This document shows, piece after piece, positions 7,132 through 14,231 of a stretch of DNA of 23,698 nt (positions within the stretch are counted from its first letter, which is position 1; the number at the start of each line of letters is the position of its first letter). The notes beneath the pieces are model-generated. The model was not told the DNA's origin. It ran no database searches and worked only from the letters and a program-made list of their open reading frames with translations. The stretch is from the NCBI GenBank assembly GCA_015068055.1, contig SVLG01000030.1, positions 1 through 23,698 of the forward strand. Reading direction: 5' to 3'. The DNA is from Oscillospiraceae bacterium. Its GTDB lineage: Bacteria; Bacillota_A; Clostridia; Oscillospirales; Oscillospiraceae. The position numbers and the translations under genes were made by a program.

Positions 7132-8256
7132 ATGAGCATGAAAAAACGCAATTCCGGCTTCCGCAAGGGATTCGGGATCTATATGATCGTTCTGAGCATC
7201 CTCTGCGTAGCGGTGCTGACGGCTCTGTGGGTCATTCTGGCCCGCTTCCAGGCCGGTGAGGATGCCAAGCTGGCCGCCGAGGCCGAGAAGGAAGCCCAGG
7301 CTGCCTACGAACTGGATGTAAAGCGCGCGCCCCAGCGTGCCTTTGAAGACTTTGTGGCCAACATGACGGCCGAGTACTGGACGGAGCAGTGGTTTGAGGC
7401 CAACCCCGACAGCTTTGACGATGCCGAGAAGGTTACCGAGTACATGGGGCAGGTCTTCTTCGGGGAGAACCTGAACTACTGGAAGGCCGAGGAATATACC
7501 GACGAGGCCCCTGCCTATATTCTGAAAAACGGCGCGGAAGAACTGGCTGTGCTGACCTTCGAGGGCAGCGAGCTGGACTGGAGTGTCAGTAAGGTAGATA
7601 TGCGCCTCAGCGGTAAGGAAGAGGCCAGTCTGGAAGTCCCCGAGAACTGCACCGTCTACTGCAATGGTACCGCTCTGGAAGACCGCTTTTCTGCCGAAAG
7701 CGTCAGCCACTTTGCCGACGAGGGCATGGAGGAGATCGAGGAACTGCTCACCACGCCTACCCTCTGGAATACCTACACGGTTTCCGGCCAGCTTTTCGCC
7801 CCGCAGCTTACCGTGGAAGCGCCCGCCGACCGTACCCTTGTCACCGATGAGGAAGGCTTCAGCTTCTATATCCTCTCTGCGCAGGAGGCTGAACCCTATC
7901 AGGCTCAGGCGGAGACCTTTGCCTCCACGGTGCTGAACTTTTACATGATGGGCGCCAGCAACCCCTATGGAAATGCCAACAGTGTTAAGCTCCTGGCCAT
8001 CCCCAATTCCCAGGTCTGCAAGCTCATGGACAGCGCTGCCGAGGGCGTCAGCTGGAACACGCCTTATCCCAATTATACCCACAGCGTGGAAGCCGGCCAT
8101 GTGATCCGCTGGGCGGAAAACTGCCTGAGCGTGGATGTCAAGTACCACGCCGAGGGCACTGCCGACGGTTATACCAACGTCGAGGACGGCACCTACCGGG
8201 TGTACTTCCTGGATCAGGGCACCGGCTTTGGCATCTACGGTCTGGCCTACAAGTAA
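7132..8256 (+). CDS. Unknown protein with one N-terminal membrane helix
   Basis: Not assigned to a family. 374 residues: a short basic cytosolic tail (KKRNSGFRKG), one membrane helix at about 15-37, an alanine/glutamate-rich, probably helical stretch (41-75), then about 300 residues expected outside the cell. The segment near 165-180 (VPENCTVYCNGTALED) and the C-terminal half, with repeated aromatic beta-strand-like patterns, loosely recall extracellular NTF2-like stalk proteins; this is a weak impression only. ATG 7132 follows GGAGGT at 7121-7126. The gene lies 11 bp after the glycosidase and 12 bp before the glycosyltransferase, so all three should be co-transcribed and probably act together at the membrane surface. 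No catalytic motif was seen. Confidence 0.82.
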   Translation: MSMKKRNSGFRKGFGIYMIVLSILCVAVLTALWVILARFQAGEDAKLAAEAEKEAQAAYELDVKRAPQRAFEDFVANMTAEYWTEQWFEANPDSFDDAEKVTEYMGQVFFGENLNYWKAEEYTDEAPAYILKNGAEELAVLTFEGSELDWSVSKVDMRLSGKEEASLEVPENCTVYCNGTALEDRFSAESVSHFADEGMEEIEELLTTPTLWNTYTVSGQLFAPQLTVEAPADRTLVTDEEGFSFYILSAQEAEPYQAQAETFASTVLNFYMMGASNPYGNANSVKLLAIPNSQVCKLMDSAAEGVSWNTPYPNYTHSVEAGHVIRWAENCLSVDVKYHAEGTADGYTNVEDGTYRVYFLDQGTGFGIYGLAYK

Positions 8257-8268
8257 GGGGGAATTGCT

Positions 8269-9360
8269 ATGAACGTAACGGTTATTGTCCCTTCCCTTGA
8301 CCCCGATGAGAAGCTCATGCAGGTGGTGGAGGGGCTGCGGAGCATCGGCTTCAAGGACATCGTTCTGGTGAACGACGGCAGCCACAGTGATCGCACCGAG
8401 CCCTTCCGGGAGGCCGCTCAGTACCCCGAGGTCACCGTGCTGACCCATGAGGTCAACAAGGGCAAGGGCCGCGCCCTCAAGACCGCTTTCGCCTGGTGTC
8501 TTGAAAACCGTCCCGGCATCGACGGCGTTGTCACCGCCGACGGCGATAACCAGCACCGCCCCGAGGACATCCTCAAGTGCGCCGAGCAGCTGGTGGCCGA
8601 TCCCACCAAGCTCTGGCTGGGCGTCCGCGACTTTTCCTTGGAGCATGTGCCCCTCCGCAGCCGTGTGGGCAACACCATCACCCGTACCATCATGCGCCTT
8701 TGCGGTGTGGACGTGCAGGATACCCAGACCGGTCTCCGGGCTGTGCCTGCCTCCATGCTGCCTCTCATGTGCGAGATCGAGGGCGAGCGCTATGAGTACG
8801 AGACGGAGATGCTTCTTGCCATGCGCGAGAACAAGCTCACCATCGGCCAGGTGATTATTGAGACCGTCTACATCGACGAGAACCAGACCAGCCATTTCAA
8901 CACCCTGCGGGACTCCTGGAAGATTTATAAAATCATCTTCCGCCATATGTTTCGCCGCTTTCGCTACTTTCTGAAGTTCTCTGCCAGCGCCATCTTCTGC
9001 TTTCTGCTGGAGACAGGGATCTTTACGGCGCTGAATCTCTGGGCCTTTGGCGCTCTGGCCAACGGCCCCCGGGAACTGGCTGCCGGGCTTGGTGCCCGCT
9101 GCCTTTCCGCCATCGCGAATTTTACCCTGAACCGCAATATGGTTTTCCGGAGCGAAAGCAAGCTCAGCCGCAGTGCGCTGCGCTATGCGCTGCTGGCAGT
9201 GGTGCAGGGCAGCATCTCTGCCCTGTGCATCGCCCTCATCCAGCGGCTCACCGGCGCCACCAACGCCATGGAGACCCTCATCAAGATGCCCGTGGATCTG
9301 CTGCTCTTCCTTGTGAGCTTCCAGTTCCAGAAGCGCTGGGTATTCAAAAACGAAGAATAA
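8269..9360 (+). CDS. Fused family 2 glycosyltransferase and GtrA-like membrane protein
   Basis: 363 residues in two domains. Residues 1-225 form a GT2 (GT-A fold) glycosyltransferase: VIVPSLDPDEK at the start, the nucleotide-binding LVNDGS at 33-38, HEVNKGKGRALKTAF, and the metal-binding DGDNQH at 91-96. Residues 232-363 match GtrA: four hydrophobic segments with FLKFSASAIFCFLLETG, SAIANFTLNRNMVF and the end QFQKRWVFK. GT2 enzymes of this type commonly load a sugar onto undecaprenyl phosphate and GtrA helps move the lipid-linked sugar across the membrane; the sugar and final acceptor are unknown here. AAGGGGG at 8255-8261 precedes ATG 8269. Last gene of the envelope operon, so a role in decorating a surface polymer with its two neighbours is a reasonable inference. 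Confidence 0.9.
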   Translation: MNVTVIVPSLDPDEKLMQVVEGLRSIGFKDIVLVNDGSHSDRTEPFREAAQYPEVTVLTHEVNKGKGRALKTAFAWCLENRPGIDGVVTADGDNQHRPEDILKCAEQLVADPTKLWLGVRDFSLEHVPLRSRVGNTITRTIMRLCGVDVQDTQTGLRAVPASMLPLMCEIEGERYEYETEMLLAMRENKLTIGQVIIETVYIDENQTSHFNTLRDSWKIYKIIFRHMFRRFRYFLKFSASAIFCFLLETGIFTALNLWAFGALANGPRELAAGLGARCLSAIANFTLNRNMVFRSESKLSRSALRYALLAVVQGSISALCIALIQRLTGATNAMETLIKMPVDLLLFLVSFQFQKRWVFKNEE

Positions 9361-9365
9361 ACGCA

Positions 9366-9389
9366 AAGGCCGTCCGCAAGGACGGCCTT
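9366..9389 (+). terminator. Hairpin after the envelope operon
   Basis: A perfect 10-bp stem (AAGGCCGTCC / GGACGGCCTT) with a GCAA tetraloop. The tail (CCTTAATG) has few T residues, so termination may be incomplete. Confidence 0.7.
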
Positions 9390-9390
9390 C

Positions 9391-9408
9391 CTTAATGAAA
9401 ACTTAATG
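9391..9408 (+). promoter_or_regulatory. Candidate response-regulator binding site (11-bp direct repeat)
   Basis: CTTAATG occurs at 9391-9397 and again at 9402-9408 with AAAA between, a period of exactly 11 bp. Tandem half-sites with this period are typical for OmpR/PhoB-type regulators. The site ends about 10 bp before the -35 position of the promoter for the regulator gene. A looser copy, CTTAAAC, is at 9425-9431. Confidence 0.55.
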
Positions 9409-9418
9409 TTTCCCCATC

Positions 9419-9447
9419 TTTTATCTTAAACGCTCTTTTGCTACAAT
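9419..9447 (+). promoter_or_regulatory. Promoter of the two-component operon
   Basis: A good -10 TACAAT at 9442-9447 is paired, at 17 bp, with only a poor -35 (TTTTAT at 9419-9424). A weak -35 just downstream of a repeated half-site fits a promoter that needs an activator. Confidence 0.55.
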
Positions 9448-9470
9448 ACCCACACAAGGGAGGCGAGGGA

Positions 9471-10160
9471 ATGTACAGCATCCTTATCTGTGATGACGAG
9501 CGGGACATCCGAAGCGCTCTGCGTATCTATCTTGAAAACGAGGGCTATACCGTGCTGGAAGCGGAAAATGGTGAAGATGCCCTGCGCATACTGGAAACAA
9601 AGGAAGTGCAGCTGGTGCTCATGGACATCATGATGCCGGTGCTGGATGGGGTGGCCGCCACGGTGCGGCTTCGGGAGCGATACAACCTGCCGGTGATCTT
9701 CCTGAGCGCCAAAAGCGAGGACATGGACAAAATCCTTGGGCTCGGCGCCGGGGCCGACGACTATGTGACCAAGCCCTTTAATCCCGTGGAACTGCTGGCC
9801 CGGGTAAAGGCTCAGCTGCGGCGCTATGTGCGTCTGGGCGGTATGCCGGAGACAACGCCCTCCTTGCTGGCTGTGGGCGGCATCCTGCTGGATGACGAGG
9901 GAAAGCGTGTCACGCTGGATGGGGAGCCGGTACAGCTGACGCCCCGGGAATTTGATATCCTGCGCCTGCTTCTGCAAAACCCCGGCAAGGTCTTTCCCTC
10001 CCGGGAAATCTACCGGCTGGTGTGGAAGGAAGACCCCCTTGGGGCGGAAAACGCCGTGGCGGTGCATATACGGCATCTCCGGGAAAAGCTGGAGATCGAC
10101 CCGGCCAACCCCCGCTATCTCAAAGTGGTTTGGGGTCAGGGCTATAAACTGGAGGGATGA
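9471..10160 (+). CDS. OmpR-family response regulator
   Basis: A 229-residue cytosolic transcription regulator. The receiver domain (1-118) has the acidic pair Asp8/Asp9, phosphoacceptor Asp52 in LVLMDIMMPVLDG, Ser79 in FLSAKSED and Lys101 in DYVTKPFNP. The C-terminal winged helix (about 133-229) has VQLTPREFDILRLLLQNPGKVFPS, the recognition-helix region NAVAVHIRHLREKLE and the end VWGQGYKLEG, all typical of OmpR/PhoB regulators. GGGAGG at 9458-9463 sets ATG 9471; an in-frame ATG at 9438 would start upstream of the -10 box and is rejected. It is followed immediately by its kinase gene. A repeated half-site upstream of the promoter suggests autoregulation. The regulated process is not evident. 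Confidence 0.94.
   Translation: MYSILICDDERDIRSALRIYLENEGYTVLEAENGEDALRILETKEVQLVLMDIMMPVLDGVAATVRLRERYNLPVIFLSAKSEDMDKILGLGAGADDYVTKPFNPVELLARVKAQLRRYVRLGGMPETTPSLLAVGGILLDDEGKRVTLDGEPVQLTPREFDILRLLLQNPGKVFPSREIYRLVWKEDPLGAENAVAVHIRHLREKLEIDPANPRYLKVVWGQGYKLEG
10151..10155 (+). promoter_or_regulatory. Ribosome site choosing the kinase start
   Basis: GGAGG lies inside the end of the regulator gene. It is seven bases before ATG 10163 but only one base before the earlier ATG at 10157, so 10163 is the better start. Confidence 0.7.
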
Positions 10161-10162
10161 AC

Positions 10163-11701
10163 ATGAAAAAGCTCGGTCGTTTTTTACTTGCGGTGTTCTA
10201 TTATCTTTCGGGCCTGCTCTTTGTTTACTGCGGCGCCGGGGCGGCGCTGGCGTATGAGCGACCCTTTGAAGAATGGCTGGAGATCCCCGGTATTTTTCTC
10301 TGGCCTTTGCGCAATGCGTACCTGCCGCTGACAGCGGTGTTTGGCCTTCTGACGCTGCTGCTCCTTCTCCTGCGCTGCAAGGGCTGCCGCGGCGGCGCCC
10401 TTTCCCGCGCACCGCTGGATCTGATGACCTTTCTTTATATTTCGGCGGCGGTACTGCTCATCGCCGGGGAGACGGCCGTGGTGGACGGGCTTTGGAGCTA
10501 CTATCATGTGAGCTATGGAGAACCGTGGGACTACTGGCGGGATCTCATTATGGTGGCGCTGGGTGCGCTGATCGTCTGCTCCTTTGCGGCGCTGCTCTTT
10601 AAGAGCGTCGCCGTGCAGCGGAAGGACTGGCAGTGGCTCAAGGGCAGCCTCTGCTGGCGGCTGGCAGTCTGGGTGCTGCGTATCTTCCGCCGCCTCCGGA
10701 GCATCCTTGGTGACTTTGTCCGGAACCTGCCGGGTATGTGGCGGCTGGTGGGCGCAGTAGTTTTGTTCTGCGGCTTCAACTTCCTCTGCGGTGTCAGTCA
10801 TGAAGAGTTCTTTCTGCTGCTGGCGCTGCTGGCAGACGGCGCCGCTCTCTGGCTGCTGCTGCGCTTTGCCCGGGAGTGCCGTCAGCTGGAAAAAACGGCT
10901 CTGGCGCTGGCCGAGGGCGATCTGAAGGCGGCGGTGGACACGGAGTCGCTCCGGGCCCTGCGGAAGCACGGAGAGACGCTGAACCGGGTGGGGCTGGGCC
11001 TTGCCAAAGCGGTCAACGAGCGGATGCAGAGCGAGCGGCTGAAGACCGAACTCATTACCAACGTAAGCCATGATCTGAAAACACCCCTGACCTCCATTGT
11101 CTCCTATGTGGATCTTCTCAAGAAGGAGGGGATCGAACAGGAACCGGCCCGGGGCTACATTGAGGTGCTGGACCGCCAGAGCCAGCGGCTGAAAAAACTC
11201 ACCGAAGATCTGGTGGAGGCCTCCAAGGCCAGCAGCGGCGCCATACCGGTGAACAGAGAGCGTGTGGATCTTTCGGAGCTGCTGCGCCAATGTCTGGGTG
11301 AATACACCGAGCGGCTTGCCGCCGCGCAGCTTGCCGTGGTGCCGCAGATCGGTGAGGGAGATTTTGTCACCGTGGCCGATGGGCGGCTCCTCTGGAGGGT
11401 GTTGGACAATCTCTTTCAGAACACGGCCAAGTATGCCCAGCCGGGTACCCGCTTTTATGCGGCGCTGGAACGGGACAAACAGGAAAAACGGCTCATTCTG
11501 CGCAACATCTCCCGGGAGGCACTGAATGTGGCTCCGGAGGAACTGATGGAACGCTTCGTCCGTGGGGATGAGTCCAGAAGCAGCGAGGGAAGTGGTCTGG
11601 GTCTTTCCATCGCCCGCTCGTTGATGGAGCTTATGGGCGGCGCTCTTACGCTGACGCTGGACGGTGATCTCTTCAAAGTGACCCTGCATTTTCCGGAATA
11701 A
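10163..11701 (+). CDS. Multi-spanning sensor histidine kinase (VanS-like kinase core)
   Basis: A 512-residue membrane sensor kinase. About six hydrophobic segments (roughly 5-30, 45-70, 86-107, 128-147, 193-212 and 215-236) replace the usual large external sensor domain, suggesting that it senses a membrane or envelope state. A HAMP-like linker (about 237-290) leads to the H-box NVSHDLKTPLTSIVSY with phosphoacceptor His303. The catalytic part has the N-box DNLFQNTAKYA at 415-425 and the G2 box EGSGLGLSIARSL at 475-487, preceded by EELMERFVRGDESR. The usual DxG (G1) motif is absent; the LRNISREALNVAPEEL block takes its place, as in the VanS-type subgroup. The start is two bases after the regulator's stop, so the pair is one unit. 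A terminator follows immediately. Confidence 0.92.
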   Translation: MKKLGRFLLAVFYYLSGLLFVYCGAGAALAYERPFEEWLEIPGIFLWPLRNAYLPLTAVFGLLTLLLLLLRCKGCRGGALSRAPLDLMTFLYISAAVLLIAGETAVVDGLWSYYHVSYGEPWDYWRDLIMVALGALIVCSFAALLFKSVAVQRKDWQWLKGSLCWRLAVWVLRIFRRLRSILGDFVRNLPGMWRLVGAVVLFCGFNFLCGVSHEEFFLLLALLADGAALWLLLRFARECRQLEKTALALAEGDLKAAVDTESLRALRKHGETLNRVGLGLAKAVNERMQSERLKTELITNVSHDLKTPLTSIVSYVDLLKKEGIEQEPARGYIEVLDRQSQRLKKLTEDLVEASKASSGAIPVNRERVDLSELLRQCLGEYTERLAAAQLAVVPQIGEGDFVTVADGRLLWRVLDNLFQNTAKYAQPGTRFYAALERDKQEKRLILRNISREALNVAPEELMERFVRGDESRSSEGSGLGLSIARSLMELMGGALTLTLDGDLFKVTLHFPE

Positions 11702-11737
11702 AGACAAAAGAGAGGCTTTCGCCTCTCTTTTTGTCTT
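11700..11737. terminator. Bidirectional terminator between the kinase and a converging lipoprotein gene
   Basis: AAAGACAAAAGAGAGGC and GCCTCTCTTTTTGTCTTT pair almost perfectly around a TTTC loop (one extra T). A/T-rich bases flank both sides, so it can end transcripts from either direction. Confidence 0.85.
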
Positions 11738-12214
11738 TCAGTATATGGGTGTGCAGTTCTGACCATCCACAGCCCAGACGCTGCTGCCAAATTCGTCGAA
11801 GAAGGGGGCGGCCCCGGCAGCCTCGGTGGGGCCGGTGGTGACGGTGCCGTTGCCGTTGTCGCTCCAGCCTTCGCCGTTATAAACGATTCCGCCGCCGATG
11901 ACGGTGAAAATATTGCTGTCCTTCAAAAGCAGTGTCCAGCTGCCGTGCTCGTCGCTGACAAAGCTGTAGCTCCCGGCAGCAATGGGCGGCGCGGGGGTGG
12001 GGGCCGGTGTGGGTTCCGGCGCAGGCTTCGGTGTGGGCTGTGCGGTGGGCGCGGGGGTCTCCGCCTGCGGTGTCGGCGCGGATGGCTGCGGTGTGGGCGC
12101 GGCCGTGGGGACTGCGGCAGGTGTGCTTACAGGAGGGACGGGGGTTTCTCTTTTGGAGCAGCCGCCCAGAAGGAGCAGCAGAATAAGCAGAGGGATGAGA
12201 CAGCGTTTTTTCAT
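11738..12214 (-). CDS. Small lipoprotein with proline/threonine-rich spacer, function unknown
   Basis: A 158-residue predicted lipoprotein. The signal peptide MKKRCLIPLLILLLLLGGC ends in a clear lipobox LGGC with lipidated Cys19. Residues about 22-77 are a Pro/Ala/Thr-rich low-complexity spacer with no regular repeat unit, likely a stalk through the cell wall. The C-terminal 80 residues (GSYSFVSDEHGSWTLLL to QNCTPIY) form a small, probably beta-rich domain that was not recognised. The start is read as ATG 12214: AAGGTG in the mRNA (12226-12221) is six bases before it, while an ATG at 12220 directly abuts the ribosome site and a GTG at 12223 lies inside it. It converges on the kinase gene and diverges from glgB; no functional link is shown. 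Confidence 0.75.
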   Translation of the reverse strand: MKKRCLIPLLILLLLLGGCSKRETPVPPVSTPAAVPTAAPTPQPSAPTPQAETPAPTAQPTPKPAPEPTPAPTPAPPIAAGSYSFVSDEHGSWTLLLKDSNIFTVIGGGIVYNGEGWSDNGNGTVTTGPTEAAGAAPFFDEFGSSVWAVDGQNCTPIY

Positions 12215-12220
12215 GGTCAT

Positions 12221-12226
12221 CACCTT
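12221..12226 (-). promoter_or_regulatory. Ribosome site that fixes the lipoprotein start
   Basis: AAGGTG on the minus strand, six bases before ATG 12214. It overlaps a possible GTG start at 12223 and touches ATG 12220, making both unlikely. Confidence 0.65.
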
Positions 12227-12236
12227 TTTTCGTAAT

Positions 12237-12266
12237 ATCCTACTAAAGATACAATAATTTTACCAA
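12237..12266 (-). promoter_or_regulatory. Possible promoter of the small lipoprotein gene
   Basis: On the minus strand TTGGTA (12266-12261) and TAGGAT (12242-12237) are 18 bp apart in an AT-rich patch. The match is moderate; it is listed because it is the best pair found before this gene. Confidence 0.35.
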
Positions 12267-12311
12267 AAAGTAAAGAAGCAGGGCCAAATTGAACGCGCTT
12301 TCCCCTTTTCC

Positions 12312-12339
12312 TTTGTGATAAACTATGCTATACTATACT
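12312..12339 (+). promoter_or_regulatory. Promoter region of the glycogen operon
   Basis: Two overlapping copies of the -10 sequence TATACT (12329-12334 and 12334-12339) lie 30-35 bp before the glgB ATG. The -35 region is poor (TTTGTG at 12312-12317, 16 bp from the second copy). The doubled -10 with a weak -35 may mean regulated initiation. Confidence 0.55.
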
Positions 12340-12358
12340 GGCAGTAATATATTGCAAT

Positions 12359-12363
12359 GGAGA
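12359..12363 (+). promoter_or_regulatory. Ribosome site choosing the glgB start
   Basis: GGAGA lies five bases before ATG 12369. The earlier in-frame ATG at 12357 has no ribosome site and overlaps this one. Confidence 0.6.
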
Positions 12364-12368
12364 ATCTT

Positions 12369-14231
12369 ATGAGAAAATGGAATGAAAAGGTCCTTCGTGC
12401 ATGGCAGGGAGGACAGCTCTGCGACGCCTGGCACTATCTGGGCGCAGAGCGGCAAAAGGGCGGCGTGCAGTTTGCGGTCTGGGCTCCCAATGCTCAGAAT
12501 GTGCGTGTCACCGGCGACTTCTGCGGCTGGAGCAATGAGGGCGTTGGGCTGCAGTGGTCGGAGGGCGGCATTTGGACGGGGTTTGTCCCCGGTCTGGAGC
12601 GCGACTGCCTCTATAAGTATATTGTGCGCGGCGTCGACGGCGTGGAGCGCTGGAAGGCGGATCCCTTTGCCCGCTGCTCCCAGCTTCGCCCCGATACGGC
12701 CAGCGCTGTACATACCCCCCGCTATCGCTGGCACGATGCCGAGTGGATGGAAAAGCGGCGGAGTCTGGCGAGCGGGCGCAACATTTATGAAGTACATCCC
12801 GGTTCCTGGCGGCTCAAGCCCAATGGGGACTTTCTCAGCTGGACAGAGCTGGCCGACCAGCTCATCCCCTATGTGACCGATCTGGGCTACACTCATATCG
12901 AACTGCTGCCTGTGACGGAGCATCCGCTGGACGCATCCTGGGGCTATCAGGTGACAGGATTCTTCTCCGCCAACTCCCGTCATGGCAAGCCCGAGGAACT
13001 GATGGCGCTTATCGACCGCTGCCATCAGGCGGGCATCGGCGTCATCCTTGACTGGGTTCCCGGCCACTTCTGCCGCGATTCCCATGGTCTCGGCGTCTTT
13101 GACGGTACGCCTCTTTATGAGGGGGCCGATCACCCTCAGTGGGGCACCTACAAGTTCAACTTTGCCCGCTGGGAAATCCGCTCCTTCCTGCTGAGCTCCG
13201 CCATGTACTGGCTGCAGGAGTTCCATATAGATGGTCTCCGTGTGGATGGTGTCAGCAGCATGCTGTATCTGAACTTCGGCCTCAACGCCGACAGCCCCGG
13301 CCGCCGGCAGAACTGCCACGGCGGGGAAGAGGATCTGGATGCCATCTATTTCCTTCAGCAATTCAATCGCTGTGTGGGTGAAAACGTTCCCGGCGCTTTT
13401 ACTGTGGCGGAGGAGAGCAGTGCCTGGCCGCTGGTTACCTACCCGCCCTCCGATGGCGGCCTTGGTTTCCACTATAAGTGGGACATGGGCTGGATGAACG
13501 ATACCCTCCGCTATATGCAGACGGATTTCCCATGGCGAGCGGGCAGCCATAACCTTCTGACCTTCTCCATGATGTATGCCTTCAGCGAGAATTTTGTCCT
13601 GCCCCTCTCCCACGACGAGGTGGTTCACGGGAAAAAGTCCCTCATCGGGCGTATGCCCGGCGACTGGTGGCGGCAGTTTGCGGGGCTGCGGCTGCTGCAG
13701 ATGTATTCTCTCTGTCACCCCGGTGCCAAGCTCATGTTCATGGGCGGGGAGTTCGGCCAGTTTATCGAGTGGCGCGAATACGAGGCGCTGGAATGGTTCC
13801 TCATGGAGCATGAGACGCACCATAAGCACCACGATTTTACCCGGGCGGCCAATCATATGTACCGGGGCGAAAAGGCTCTCTGGGAGCAGGATCGGGGCTG
13901 GGAAGGCTTTGAGTGGCTGGACGCCGACGATGCGCAGAACAACATGCTGGCCTTCCGGCGCATTGCCAAAGACGGGGAGACGGTGCTGTGTGTGCTGAAC
14001 TTCGGCGTGCAGAGCCCGGCTCACTATCGGCTGGGAGTGCCCCGGGCGGGCACTTACCGGGAGATCTTTTCTTCCGATGCCCCGGAATTTGGCGGCAGCG
14101 GCCGCTGCAACCGTGAGCCAATCCACTCCGAGCCCATCCCATGGCAGGGTAAGGAGCAGTCCATTGTTATAACCGTGCCGCCCATCGGCGCTACTTTGAT
14201 CAAAATCGAGCAGGAGAAAGAAGATTCATGA
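12369..14231 (+). CDS. glgB: 1,4-alpha-glucan branching enzyme
   Basis: A cytosolic GH13 enzyme of 620 residues that cuts alpha-1,4 glucan chains and re-attaches them through alpha-1,6 links during glycogen synthesis. An N-terminal CBM48 domain (GVQFAVWAPNAQNVRVTGDFCGW, about 31-53) precedes the catalytic barrel. Visible catalytic regions are DWVPGHF (region I), GLRVDGVSSMLY with nucleophile Asp293, VAEESSAWP with acid/base Glu348, and LPLSHDEVVHGK with Asp416. The protein is shorter than the E. coli form (about 730) because the extra N-terminal domain is absent, as in many Firmicutes. First gene of the glycogen operon; its stop overlaps the glgP ATG by four bases. Confidence 0.96.
   Translation: MRKWNEKVLRAWQGGQLCDAWHYLGAERQKGGVQFAVWAPNAQNVRVTGDFCGWSNEGVGLQWSEGGIWTGFVPGLERDCLYKYIVRGVDGVERWKADPFARCSQLRPDTASAVHTPRYRWHDAEWMEKRRSLASGRNIYEVHPGSWRLKPNGDFLSWTELADQLIPYVTDLGYTHIELLPVTEHPLDASWGYQVTGFFSANSRHGKPEELMALIDRCHQAGIGVILDWVPGHFCRDSHGLGVFDGTPLYEGADHPQWGTYKFNFARWEIRSFLLSSAMYWLQEFHIDGLRVDGVSSMLYLNFGLNADSPGRRQNCHGGEEDLDAIYFLQQFNRCVGENVPGAFTVAEESSAWPLVTYPPSDGGLGFHYKWDMGWMNDTLRYMQTDFPWRAGSHNLLTFSMMYAFSENFVLPLSHDEVVHGKKSLIGRMPGDWWRQFAGLRLLQMYSLCHPGAKLMFMGGEFGQFIEWREYEALEWFLMEHETHHKHHDFTRAANHMYRGEKALWEQDRGWEGFEWLDADDAQNNMLAFRRIAKDGETVLCVLNFGVQSPAHYRLGVPRAGTYREIFSSDAPEFGGSGRCNREPIHSEPIPWQGKEQSIVITVPPIGATLIKIEQEKEDS

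Noticed and set aside
7039..9366. Long minus-strand open frame opposite the envelope operon
   Set aside because: Same cause: no ribosome site, no motif, and full overlap with three well-supported genes on the plus strand.
12019..12160. GC-rich repetitive-looking DNA inside the small lipoprotein gene as a CRISPR or tandem repeat
   Set aside because: It encodes a Pro/Ala/Thr spacer; the units are irregular in length and sequence, with no spacer-repeat pattern.
12333..14126. Minus-strand open frame opposite glgB
   Set aside because: The plus strand carries an unmistakable branching enzyme with all catalytic regions; the minus frame shows no recognisable protein.
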